This document shows, piece after piece, positions 25,341 to 33,538 of a stretch of 64,000 nucleotides of DNA; the stretch's first letter is position 1; each line of letters opens with the position of its first letter. Under the pieces are notes generated by a model. That model worked only from the letters and a program-made list of their open reading frames with translations. It searched no databases and was not told where the DNA came from. The translations under genes were made by a program, and so were the position numbers. Origin of the DNA: Cellulomonas timonensis. GTDB taxonomy: Bacteria; Actinomycetota; Actinomycetes; Actinomycetales; Cellulomonadaceae. Where the stretch lies: contig NZ_FCOT01000012.1 in NCBI RefSeq assembly GCF_900046455.1, forward strand, positions 668,017 to 732,016. Direction: 5' to 3'.

Positions 25341-25793
25341 GTGGACACCGACAACGTGCAGCGCGTGGAGCGTGAGCTCGCCCTGCTGCTGCGCCGTGCG
25401 AACGCCGCGGCACCGCGGATCGCCCAGCGCGTGCACCCCGACCTGGAGCCGGCCGCGTACCCGATCCTGGCCCGGATCGCGCAGGTGCCGGGCGTGCGCG
25501 GCAGCGAGCTCGCCGAGCACATCGGCGTGGGCCGGGGCACCATGTCCCGCCAGCTCGCCCGCCTGTCCGAGCTCGGCCTGATCGAGCGGAGCACCGACCC
25601 CGACGACTCACGCGGCCAGCTCATCCAGCTCACCGACGCGGGCGCCGAGCGGCTCGCACGGGCCCGGGTGGCGCGGCGGGACTTCTTCGAGCACGCGCTG
25701 CGGGATTGGACGGCCCCCGACCTCGACCACCTCGCCGAGCAGCTCGCCCGGTTGAACAGCAGCCTGGACGAGGCGCGGCGCGGCCGGGACTGA
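25341..25793 (+). CDS. MarR family transcriptional regulator (second)
   Basis: 150-residue winged-helix protein. The helix-turn-helix is PGVRGSELAEHIGVGRGTMSRQLARLSELGLIERS. The wing has DPDDSRGQLIQLTDAG, a canonical MarR DDxRxxxxxLT pattern. GTG 25341 was preferred because AAGGA at 25328-25332 lies 8 bases before it; an ATG at 25332 overlaps that ribosome site. It follows the terminator of the upstream MarR-DHA2 operon and shares a bidirectional hairpin with the convergent NERD-like gene. Targets are unknown; proximity suggests drug or oxidative stress. Confidence 0.88.
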   Translation: MDTDNVQRVERELALLLRRANAAAPRIAQRVHPDLEPAAYPILARIAQVPGVRGSELAEHIGVGRGTMSRQLARLSELGLIERSTDPDDSRGQLIQLTDAGAERLARARVARRDFFEHALRDWTAPDLDHLAEQLARLNSSLDEARRGRD

Positions 25794-25813
25794 GCCGGTC
25801 AGGACTGACCGGC
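25794..25813. terminator. Bidirectional terminator
   Basis: GCCGGTCA-GGAC-TGACCGGC, perfect 8-bp arms with a 4-base loop, immediately after the MarR stop and before the convergent NERD-like gene's stop. Confidence 0.65.
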
Positions 25814-25830
25814 CCGCCGTGGCGGCGGGG

Positions 25831-26583
25831 TCAGCGCGACCAGGTGGTGCGCTGCCGGGCGATCGCGGCGATGGCGTCGACCCGGGGCGGCTCGAGCCGC
25901 TCCAGCAGGTTGAGGAACGCGCCTGGCACGTCACTGCGGGCCATCACCAGCACATCGTCCGGGCGCTGGCCCGGCGCCATGTCGATGATGCCCTGCAGCA
26001 CCAGCACGGCCCGGACGGTGAGCTGCGACCCGACGGCCGCGCGGAGCAGCGCCTGCACCCGCGCCGCCTCGAGCCGCGCGTCGCGTTGGTAGGCCACCGG
26101 CTCGCCCTGCACGGTCATGGTCCGCCGGCGGACCTCGATCTGCTCGCCGGGGTGGGCCCGCTCGGTCACCGTGAAGATCCCACCGGGGCCGATCAGCAGG
26201 TGGTCGACCATGGTGCCCTGGCGGCCCAGCGGCACCCCGTGCACCACATGCCACCCGGCGGTGGCGAGGCCGTCGAGCCGGGCGCGGACCGAGCTGGCAC
26301 GGGTCCGCACGCCGGGCTCGTAGACATCGCCGTCCAGCCGGCGCAGGTCCTCCAGGTCTTCCAGCGCGCCTTCGAGCTGGTACGGAAGGACGAGCTCCGT
26401 GACGTCCGAGCGCAGGTAGGCCTGCGCGGCGCGGCGCACGCCCTCCTCGAGGACGGGCTCGTCGACGATCACCTCGCCCGACTGCAGGTCGACGCAGCCG
26501 ACCCGCGCGCCGGACTCGGCCGTGACGTAGAGGCGGTCGGCGCCATAGCGCCGCCATCGCCGCACGATCAGGGCCTCGTTCAC
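25831..26583 (-). CDS. NERD-like (nuclease-related domain) protein
   Basis: 250-residue protein. The C-terminal half matches the NERD pattern: GWHVVHGVPLGRQG, then TMVDHLLIGPGGIFTVTE, the HPG turn, and a strand TVRAVLVLQG, about residues 108-205. The N-terminal half is uncharacterised. In most NERD proteins the strand after IGPGG carries a Lys (NTKHHPG); here the position reads TERAHPG, so the nuclease Lys appears replaced by Arg. It probably binds rather than cuts nucleic acid, but this is inference. GTG 26583 starts VNEALIVRRWRRYG. Confidence 0.75.
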   Translation of the reverse strand: MNEALIVRRWRRYGADRLYVTAESGARVGCVDLQSGEVIVDEPVLEEGVRRAAQAYLRSDVTELVLPYQLEGALEDLEDLRRLDGDVYEPGVRTRASSVRARLDGLATAGWHVVHGVPLGRQGTMVDHLLIGPGGIFTVTERAHPGEQIEVRRRTMTVQGEPVAYQRDARLEAARVQALLRAAVGSQLTVRAVLVLQGIIDMAPGQRPDDVLVMARSDVPGAFLNLLERLEPPRVDAIAAIARQRTTWSR

Positions 26584-26770
26584 CCGATCATTATCGGCAC
26601 GCCCAGGCCCGGACTGAACCAACTCGGCCACTCTCGCATGGTGGGCGCCGCGTCCACCGGCGTGTCTCCGCACGGCGCGCCGGAGGACGGCGGACCGGGC
26701 GCGCGGGCGCGCCCCAGATGCTGTGCACGGCGATGTGCACCAAGCGGTGTGCAAGCCCCGCCGACAGGCC

Positions 26771-27202
26771 TCAGCCCGCGGTGTCAGCCGACGGCTCGAA
26801 GCTCAGGCTCACCGAGTTCATGCAGTAGCGGTCGCCTGTGGGCGTCTGCGGCGCGTCGTCGAAGACGTGGCCCAGATGCGAGCCGCATCGCGCGCAGCGG
26901 ACCTCGGTGCGAGTCATGCCCAGGCTGCGGTCCTCGATGAGCTCGACCTTGTCGCCCGCGAGCGGGGAGAAGAAGCTGGGCCACCCGCAGTGCGAGTCGA
27001 ACTTCGTGTCGGAGCGGAACAGCTCCTGGCCGCACGCGCGACAGCGGTAGACGCCCTCGCGCTTCTCGTCGAGCAGCTCACCGGTCCACGGCCGCTCGGT
27101 GCCCGCCAGGCGCAGCACCTGGAACTCGGCCGGATCCAGCTCAGCCCTCCACTGCGCGTCGTCCTTGCTGACCTCGTAGACCTTGCCCGTGTGGTTCGCC
27201 AT
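26771..27202 (-). CDS. msrB: Peptide-methionine (R)-S-oxide reductase MsrB
   Basis: 143-residue cytosolic repair enzyme that reduces methionine-R-sulfoxide using thioredoxin. Two zinc-binding CxxC pairs are visible, [11 protein letters not shown] and [16 protein letters not shown]. The catalytic cysteine is in RYCMNSVSL near the C-terminus. HCGWPSFF is the substrate-binding Trp region. Length is normal. Start 27202 gives [18 protein letters not shown]. It lies 129 bp from the DEAD-box gene stop on the same strand, separated by a terminator. Confidence 0.96.
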   Translation of the reverse strand: MANHTGKVYEVSKDDAQWRAELDPAEFQVLRLAGTERPWTGELLDEKREGVYRCRACGQELFRSDTKFDSHCGWPSFFSPLAGDKVELIEDRSLGMTRTEVRCARCGSHLGHVFDDAPQTPTGDRYCMNSVSLSFEPSADTAG

Positions 27203-27273
27203 GTCCGGTCCAACCGTGTGCGTGGCCCACGCATTCCGGGCGACGCCCCGGCGTCCCACCGACCCCGGACGCA

Positions 27274-27324
27274 CGAGAGCCTGCCTCGGCGGGGCTTCAC
27301 GGCCCCTGCCACGGCAGGCTCTCG
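27274..27324 (-). terminator. Terminator of the DEAD-box helicase gene
   Basis: Perfect 12-bp outer stem (CGAGAGCCTGCC at 27274-27285 and its complement at 27313-27324). The 27-base loop contains a nested GGGGC/GCCCC stem. It lies just after the helicase stop on the reverse strand. Confidence 0.75.
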
Positions 27325-27331
27325 GAGGATG

Positions 27332-28837
27332 TCAGCGCGAGCGGCGACGGCCCGACGACGGGCTCATCGACATGGCCACGGCGCCGCCACGGCCCGTCGA
27401 GCCACTGCCCGGCGTCGCGGTGGAGTGCACGGGACGCGAGCCGCCCGTCGCGGACCGCTGCGGAGCGGCCGAGGGGCCACGTCCACGGCCGCGGGCGCCA
27501 CCCTGGCCGCCCGAGCCGGAGCCGGCGCCCTGCTGGCCGCCGCCCTGACCGGAGCCACCGGAACGGCCACGGCCGCCACGGCGCCGCGACGGGCCGCCCT
27601 CCGCGCCGTCGCGCGACGGCGCGCCGCCCCGACGACCGGGCTCGGCCGCTGCGACCGGCGCGGGCTGGACGTGCGGCGCCACCTCGCCGACCAGGCGGGC
27701 CACGAGGGCCGAGCCGGGACGGACCTGCTGCGGCTGGACGGTGATCTTCGCCAGGCGGGTCAGCGTGCGGACGTCACCGGCCTGCTCGGGGAGCATGACC
27801 GTGACGACGTCGCCGCCCTCGCCGGCGCGGGCCGTGCGGCCCGAGCGGTGCAGGTACGCCTTGTGCTCGGCCGGCGGGTCCACGTGCACCACGAGCTCGA
27901 TGTGGTCGACGTGGATGCCGCGCGCCGCGATGTCCGTGGCGACGAGCACCTTGACCGAGCCCGAGGAGAACGCCTCGAGGTTGCGCTCACGCGCCGGCTG
28001 GCTGAGGTTGCCGTGCAGGTCCACCGCGGGGATGCCCGTCGCGGTCAGCGCCTTGGCGAGCTTCTTGGCCTGGTGCTTGGTGCGCGTGAACAGCACCCGG
28101 CGGCCGGTGCCGGAGGCGAGCTCGTTGATCACGAGGCGCTTGGACTCGGCGTCGGACACCGCCAGCACGTGGTGGGTCATCTTCGCGACGGGTGACTCGG
28201 CGGAGTCCACCGAGTGCGTCAGCGGGTTGTGCAGGTAGCGCTTGACGATCTGGTCGACGCCGTTGTCCAGCGTCGCGGAGAACAGCATCCGCTGGCCGTT
28301 CTTCGGCGTCTGGTCCATCAGGCGCTTGACGCCGGGCAGGAAGCCCAGGTCGGCCATGTGGTCGGCCTCGTCGAGCACCGTGATCTCGACGCCCTCGAGG
28401 GAGACGAGACGCTGCTTGATGAGGTCCTCCAGGCGGCCGGGGCAGGCCACGAGGATGTCGATGCCGCCGTTGAGGGCGCTGACCTGGCGGTTCTGCGAGA
28501 CGCCGCCGAACACGGTGGTCAGGCTCAGGCGCTCGGCGCGGGCCAGCGGCTCCAGCGTCGCGGCGATCTGGGTGGCCAGCTCACGGGTGGGGGCCAGCAC
28601 CAGGCCACGCGGCCGGGCCGGGCGACGGGCGCCGGTGGAGGCGGCCAGTCGAGCCACCATCGGCAGCGAGAACGCGAGGGTCTTGCCGGAGCCGGTGCGG
28701 CCCCGTCCGAGCACGTCCCGACCCGCGAGGGTGTCGGGCAGCGTGGCCGTCTGGATGGGGAACGGTGCGGTGATGCCCTGCGCTGTGAGCGCGGCGGCCA
28801 GGGTCTCGGGCACACCGAGGGCAGAGAAGGAAGACAT
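27332..28837 (-). CDS. DEAD-box ATP-dependent RNA helicase
   Basis: 501-residue RNA helicase (RhlE/CsdA-like). The Q-motif FSALGVPETLAAALTAQGITAPFPIQ is at the N-terminus. Walker A is GRTGSGKT (about residue 48), motif II LDEADHMADLGF (about 155), motif III FSATLD and motif VI HRSGRTARAG. From about residue 385 the tail is Arg/Gly/Ser rich (GGRGRSGGSGQGGGQQ), a typical RNA-binding extension for RNA remodelling or ribosome assembly. ATG 28837 places the Q motif at the N-terminus. The upstream 312-bp gap could hold a long leader as in cold-induced helicases, but no known leader element was identified. Confidence 0.93.
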   Translation of the reverse strand: MSSFSALGVPETLAAALTAQGITAPFPIQTATLPDTLAGRDVLGRGRTGSGKTLAFSLPMVARLAASTGARRPARPRGLVLAPTRELATQIAATLEPLARAERLSLTTVFGGVSQNRQVSALNGGIDILVACPGRLEDLIKQRLVSLEGVEITVLDEADHMADLGFLPGVKRLMDQTPKNGQRMLFSATLDNGVDQIVKRYLHNPLTHSVDSAESPVAKMTHHVLAVSDAESKRLVINELASGTGRRVLFTRTKHQAKKLAKALTATGIPAVDLHGNLSQPARERNLEAFSSGSVKVLVATDIAARGIHVDHIELVVHVDPPAEHKAYLHRSGRTARAGEGGDVVTVMLPEQAGDVRTLTRLAKITVQPQQVRPGSALVARLVGEVAPHVQPAPVAAAEPGRRGGAPSRDGAEGGPSRRRGGRGRSGGSGQGGGQQGAGSGSGGQGGARGRGRGPSAAPQRSATGGSRPVHSTATPGSGSTGRGGAVAMSMSPSSGRRRSR

Positions 28838-29149
28838 GAAGAGAGGCGCCTTTCCGGCGGTTGGGAACGGTCGGGGCTCGCGGCGGCTTGCGGGTTGGCC
28901 CCGCCGGTGCTCCACGACGTCGGACGCGCAGGAAGACGCGCATCTACATGTCCATTGTGCCTCACTAGCGCAAATCGATTCGCCACAGGCCCCCACGGAC
29001 CTCCCGGGCGCCGCTCCACGAGCGGGTGAGAAGGCGGGTGAGAAGCAGCCGTTTGGGCGCCGCTCCTGTCAACTCCGCACGACCCCCACCGATAGGAGGG
29101 CGAGCACCGGCGCCCCGGCCGGAGCTCTGCGGACCGGAAGGACATCACC
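28838..29149. other. 312-bp divergent intergenic region (DEAD helicase / GGDEF-EAL)
   Basis: This gap has no gene I can support. On the helicase side it is a GC-rich stretch of about 100 bases, then a more AT-rich patch near 28940-28985. On the other side is a motility-sigma-like site (29069-29094) and a GGAAGGA ribosome site for the GTG at 29150. No riboswitch or small RNA was recognised. Confidence 0.5.
29069..29094 (+). promoter_or_regulatory. Motility-sigma-like promoter upstream of the sensor GGDEF-EAL gene
   Basis: TCAAC at 29069-29073, 15 bases, then CCGATA at 29089-29094, followed by GGAGG. This resembles the TCAAG/TAAA-N15-GCCGATA form used by the FliA/sigma-28 family. It lies 56 bases before the GTG at 29150. 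A related site lies at 35504-35530. Confidence 0.4.
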
Positions 29150-32100
29150 GTGGCTCCCCCGAGCACAGTCCTTGTGCTGACCCCCTGGACAGCCGGCTCT
29201 TATCACGGCTCGATCATCGCTGGCGTCACGCGCGACGCGGCCGCCCACGACGATCGCCTGATCGTCGTGCAGACGCTCGACGCGGGCAGCATCACCGAGA
29301 CGTCGGTGGACCCGCCGCCGTTCCACAGCCACGTCGGCATGGACGCCGCGCGGGGTGTGATCGCGGTCTCCACCGCGACCCGCCGAAGCCACATGGAGGC
29401 GGTGCTCGCCACGGGCACGCCGCTGGTGATCGCGAGCAACCGCTTCGCCGGCCTCGACGCGCCCGTCGCCATGCCGGCCAACGAGGGCGGCATCGCGGCC
29501 GCCGTCGAGCACCTGATCGAGCACGGGCACACCCGCATCGGGTTCGGAGGCAACCTCGGCCAATCGGATATCCGCGAGCGGTACGCGGCGTACCACGACA
29601 CGCTCCTGGCCCACGGGATCACCCCCGAGCCCAGCCACTACTACCCGGCCAGCGACAACGTGGAGCTCGGCGGCGCGGAGATCGCCCACGCGCTTGTGCG
29701 CCAGAAGCCAGCAGACCGGCCCACCGCGATGATCGTGGCGACCGACCGCAACGCCATGGGGCTCCTGCCCCTGCTCCCACCCGCCGGAATCGCCGTGCCC
29801 TCGGACCTGGCAGTGATCGGCTTCGACAACGCAGCGGGCTCCGCGTACACCACGCCACCGCTGTCCAGCGTGAACCAGCGCTTCGACCGCCTCGGCATGC
29901 GCGCCTCCGCGCTGCTGCGCAGCCTGCTGGCCGGCGAGTCGACAGAGGTCGAGTCGACCGAGCCGGCGCGCCTCGCCCTGCGGTCCTCCTGCGGGTGCGA
30001 GCCGCTGCTCACCGAGGGTGTCCACGACGCCTCCGCCGCCGACATCGAAGGCGCCCTCCTCGAGCGGATCGAGGCGGCGCTGTGCGACAGGTTCGTGGTC
30101 CCGCCGGACGAGCAGGCCGTGCCCACGGCCCACCAGGCGCTGGTCGACTACGCGCACGACATCGTGGCCACGCGGCGCGAGCCCGCGGCAGAGGACCTGC
30201 AACGGATGCTCGAACCGCTCATCCAGCACGTCACCGTCCCCGAGGTGCTGCAGAACATCGACACGGCGGTCTCCCAGTTCGTGCGCGAGCTGGCGACGTC
30301 CATCGACGCGGACCCCGCCCTGGAGGCGCTGCTGGTCAGCGTCGGGGCGCGCGCGTCAGTTGTGCTCTGGCACCGGCAGTCCGGGCTGTACCTGGACCGC
30401 TCACATGACCTCCAGGACTCCCTGCACGAGCAGTACGGCGTCGGCGTGGAGCTGCTGGGCCACGGCACATCCGACCCCCGCCGGCTCAACTGGCTGGCCG
30501 GATCGCACCTGCGCGCGGGCATCCTGGGGACGTGGCGCGACCGCGAGACGATGGACGAGCTGGTCATCGAGGGCGTGCACGACCCGCATGGGCTCCTGGG
30601 CGACTTGCAGGGCAGGGTGGTGCCGGTGGGGGCGTTCCCCCCGCCGGAGTTCGTCGCCGCCTCCGACCCGTCCGCGAGCCTGGTCGTGTTCGTCGTGCCC
30701 GTGCGCACCGCCGACGACGACTGGGGCTGGTTCGCCGTCATCGGCCCCGTGGACACGGTCTCCGAGCGGCAGACGTACAACCACTGGGCAGCGCTGCTCT
30801 GCGCGGCGTTCTCGCAGGAGTCGCTCGCCGAGACGGTGCGCAGCGGCGAGGAGCGCTACGGCCTGCTCGCCCGCGCCATGAACGAGGGCCTGTGGGAGTG
30901 GCGCACCGGCGGCGGCATCACCATGACCGGTCGGTGCCGATCCCTGCTCGGGTTGTCCCCGGACGACGAGCTGGACTGGCGCGCGGGCGTCCACGACGGC
31001 GACATCGCGGACCTCACCCGGGAGGTGCAGTCCGTGGTCAACGGGCACAAGAGCCTCGCGGAGGTGGAGCTGCGCTACCAAGGGCCCCACGAGGACGAGT
31101 ACCGGTGGCTGCTGGTGCGGACGATGCCGCTCAGCGACCGGTCACTCGGCTCCCAGCGGCTCCTCGGCTCGGTGAGCGACATCGACCACCGCAAGCGGCT
31201 CGAGGAGAAGCTGCGGCGCAACGCCCTCTACGACGCGGCCACCGGGCTGCCGAACCGGCGGCTCTTCCTCGAACGCCTGGAGCGCAGCGTCGCCCGCTGG
31301 CAGGAGACGCGCACGCCCTTCGCCGTGGTGTTCCTCGACCTGGACCGCTTCAAGGTGGTCAACGACTCGTTGGGCCACCAGGCCGGAGACCGGCTGCTGC
31401 AGGTCGTCAGCGACCGGCTGCGCACGGTGCTGCGGGGGCAGGACACTGCTGCGAGATTCGGCGGCGACGAGTTCGCGGTGCTGCTCGACGGCGCGAACCC
31501 CGACACAGTGCCGACCATCGTGCGGCGCATCCAGGACAGCCTCGCGCGGCCCGTGGAGATCGAGGGGCACGCCCTGTGGGTCACCGCGAGCCTGGGCATC
31601 GCGTCCTCCGCCGTCGACTACCACAACGCCGACGACGTCCTGCGGGACGCGGACACCGCGATGTACCACGCGAAGTCGCATGAGCCGGGGACGCAGTCGT
31701 ACTTCGACGAGACGATGCACGCCGAGGCGCTGCACCACGTCCGCCTGCAGGGCGCCGTGCAGGACGGGCTCGACCTGGGCCAGTTCGAGGTCTACTACCA
31801 GCCGATCGTGCTGCTCGACGAGGGCCCGCTCGAGCGCTTCGAGGCGCTCGTCCGCTGGAACCACCCCGAGCGCGGCGTCCTCCTGCCCGGGGAGTTCCTG
31901 CCCCTCATGGAGGAGACCGGGCTCGTGGTGCGCCTCGGCCGCCAGGTCATCGAGGACGTGTGCAAGCAGCTCGCCGCGTGGCGGACCAGCTACGACCGGC
32001 CCGTGAACGTGAGCGTGAACCTGTCCGACCGCGAGTTCTGGCACGCCGGGCTCGTCGACCATGTCCGCTCCAACCTCGCCAAGCACGGGCTCGACGCGTC

Positions 32101-32569
32101 GTGCCTGACGTTGGAGGTCACCGAGGGCGTCATCATGCGCCGGCCCGAGCTCGCGCAGCAGCTCATGTCCCGCATGCGCGCCGCGGGGCTGCGGCTGCAC
32201 ATCGACGACTTCGGCGCGGGCCACTCGTCGCTGCAGACGCTGCACCGATACCCGGTGGAGGCGCTCAAGATCGACAGGTCGTTCGTGCAGGAGCTCGCGG
32301 CCGGCGGGCAGAACCGCGAGCTCGTGCGCGCCATCGTCGCGATGGGGACGGCGCTCGGCTTGGAGGTCATCGCGGAGGGCATCGAGACGCCTGAGCAGCT
32401 CGCGGTGCTGCGCGAGGTCGGCTGCGGCGTCGGCCAGGGGTTCCTCTTCGACCGGGCGGTGCCCGGCGATCGCGCGGCGGAGCTGCTGGGGCACTCGTTC
32501 GAGGCGCTGGCGTGCGTCCTCCCGGCGACGTCTCCCGCGATGTCGCCGGCAGAGCTGCCCGGAGCCTGA
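29150..32569 (+). CDS. LacI-type sensor-PAS-GGDEF-EAL bifunctional c-di-GMP protein
   Basis: 1139-residue soluble signalling protein. Residues 1-285 form a LacI/periplasmic-binding-like sensor without the HTH (VIASNRFAGLDAPVA, HTRIGFGGNLGQSDIRERY, VIGFDNAAGSAYTTPPLSSVNQ), ending in the SSCGCEP pattern of cytosolic sensor proteins. A helical/GAF-like middle, then a PAS domain (about 560-680), follow. GGDEF is at 771-775 with an I-site RGQD five residues before it. EAL is at E898 with Asn in VNLSDREF, TEGVIM, IDDFGAGHSS, KIDRSF and AEGIET, so both domains keep catalytic residues. No membrane segment is seen. It likely couples a sugar-like ligand to c-di-GMP turnover. Confidence 0.94.
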   Translation: MAPPSTVLVLTPWTAGSYHGSIIAGVTRDAAAHDDRLIVVQTLDAGSITETSVDPPPFHSHVGMDAARGVIAVSTATRRSHMEAVLATGTPLVIASNRFAGLDAPVAMPANEGGIAAAVEHLIEHGHTRIGFGGNLGQSDIRERYAAYHDTLLAHGITPEPSHYYPASDNVELGGAEIAHALVRQKPADRPTAMIVATDRNAMGLLPLLPPAGIAVPSDLAVIGFDNAAGSAYTTPPLSSVNQRFDRLGMRASALLRSLLAGESTEVESTEPARLALRSSCGCEPLLTEGVHDASAADIEGALLERIEAALCDRFVVPPDEQAVPTAHQALVDYAHDIVATRREPAAEDLQRMLEPLIQHVTVPEVLQNIDTAVSQFVRELATSIDADPALEALLVSVGARASVVLWHRQSGLYLDRSHDLQDSLHEQYGVGVELLGHGTSDPRRLNWLAGSHLRAGILGTWRDRETMDELVIEGVHDPHGLLGDLQGRVVPVGAFPPPEFVAASDPSASLVVFVVPVRTADDDWGWFAVIGPVDTVSERQTYNHWAALLCAAFSQESLAETVRSGEERYGLLARAMNEGLWEWRTGGGITMTGRCRSLLGLSPDDELDWRAGVHDGDIADLTREVQSVVNGHKSLAEVELRYQGPHEDEYRWLLVRTMPLSDRSLGSQRLLGSVSDIDHRKRLEEKLRRNALYDAATGLPNRRLFLERLERSVARWQETRTPFAVVFLDLDRFKVVNDSLGHQAGDRLLQVVSDRLRTVLRGQDTAARFGGDEFAVLLDGANPDTVPTIVRRIQDSLARPVEIEGHALWVTASLGIASSAVDYHNADDVLRDADTAMYHAKSHEPGTQSYFDETMHAEALHHVRLQGAVQDGLDLGQFEVYYQPIVLLDEGPLERFEALVRWNHPERGVLLPGEFLPLMEETGLVVRLGRQVIEDVCKQLAAWRTSYDRPVNVSVNLSDREFWHAGLVDHVRSNLAKHGLDASCLTLEVTEGVIMRRPELAQQLMSRMRAAGLRLHIDDFGAGHSSLQTLHRYPVEALKIDRSFVQELAAGGQNRELVRAIVAMGTALGLEVIAEGIETPEQLAVLREVGCGVGQGFLFDRAVPGDRAAELLGHSFEALACVLPATSPAMSPAELPGA

Positions 32570-32589
32570 GCCCGGGGTGTCGTCGGCGT

Positions 32590-32610
32590 CGTGCGGATCG
32601 CGTCCGCACG
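32590..32610. terminator. Bidirectional terminator
   Basis: CGTGCGGA at 32590-32597 and its complement at 32603-32610 form a perfect 8-bp stem with a 5-base loop between the convergent GGDEF-EAL and PilZ genes. Confidence 0.6.
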
Positions 32611-32624
32611 GCGCCGGCGGCGCG

Positions 32625-33329
32625 TCAGATGCGCATGCGCTCGCGGCGCTGGGCCCCTTGCGTGTGCAGCACGTGCCGGAACAGCGCGTCCGTCTCGCGG
32701 CTGGTGAGCCCGAGGAACCGGCAGCCGTAGTGGGTGCCTGTGCGTGAGGGCTGGGCGCGCACGACGACGGCCTCGATGAGGATGGGCTCCGGGAGCTCCT
32801 CGAACAGGAACCGGATGCGCTGGCCTGCCTTGAGGGTGGCCTGCGACAGGATCCGCATGCCGTGGGCGCTGATGTCGAGCATCGTGAACGCGAGGTTGCC
32901 CTCGTAGGCCACGGACGCCTCGGACGACTCCTGCTCCGCTCCATCCGACGCCTGCTCGTCCGCGGACGGCTCCACCGGCGCCGGAGGGGCGGGCGGCGCG
33001 TCGAGCGGGTCGGACCATCGGGCGATCGCCGTGCCCGTGCACGCCACATGCGTGCTGACGCGCACCACCTCGCGCTTCTGCAATGTGGAGACCAGCGCGA
33101 CGTCGGCGATGTCCATCCCGTCGGGGCCCACCCGGGAGAGGTACCCCGCGTAGAGGCACTCGCCGCGCACCTCGTCGAGCACCTCGACGGTGACGTCATT
33201 CCCGGGCTCGAGCCCGCGCGGGGGGACCTCGACGCCGATCATCATCATGCCGCTGTCGAAGACGCGGACGAACCCGGTCACGGCGGCGGCACCGTCGACG
33301 TTGACCGTGCAGGTGGCCAGCTCGTGCAT
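32625..33329 (-). CDS. PilZ domain c-di-GMP receptor protein
   Basis: 234-residue protein with a YcgR-like layout. An N-terminal beta domain (about 1-90) is followed by a C-terminal PilZ domain. Both c-di-GMP contacts are intact: RxxxR as KREVVRVS and (D/N)xSxxG as LDISAHGM. An acidic, Pro-rich insertion of about 35 residues separates the two motifs, longer than usual. YcgR-type proteins act on the flagellar motor or exopolysaccharide when c-di-GMP is high. It lies between two GGDEF-EAL genes. Start 33329 (MHELATC) has a GGACGGGG purine stretch; a GTG at 33362 is possible. Confidence 0.9.
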   Translation of the reverse strand: MHELATCTVNVDGAAAVTGFVRVFDSGMMMIGVEVPPRGLEPGNDVTVEVLDEVRGECLYAGYLSRVGPDGMDIADVALVSTLQKREVVRVSTHVACTGTAIARWSDPLDAPPAPPAPVEPSADEQASDGAEQESSEASVAYEGNLAFTMLDISAHGMRILSQATLKAGQRIRFLFEELPEPILIEAVVVRAQPSRTGTHYGCRFLGLTSRETDALFRHVLHTQGAQRRERMRI

Positions 33330-33538
33330 GGCGGCCCCGTCCGTGTTGCTGCGCGCGCACACGGCTCACGCAGGGGCGATAGGAGATCCCGAGGCTACCG
33401 GGCGCCTGCGTCCACCTCTGGGACCCGGTCGGGTGAAACCGACGCGCCGGGGCGATTGCGCCCACAGGACCGTGGAGCGCCGTACCCTCGGGCGACCGTT
33501 CCCTTGTGATCCGTCCTGATCCGTCCCGTGAGGTCTAG

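Noticed and set aside
33507-33526. Tandem TGATCCGTCC pair as an operator
   Set aside because: Two short direct copies only, in the ribosome-site region; no regulator family with this spacing could be named.
33363-33538. Possible c-di-GMP riboswitch between pilZ and the GGDEF-EAL gene
   Set aside because: GTCGG-GTGAAA-CCGAC makes a small hairpin, but the conserved GEMM elements are not there.
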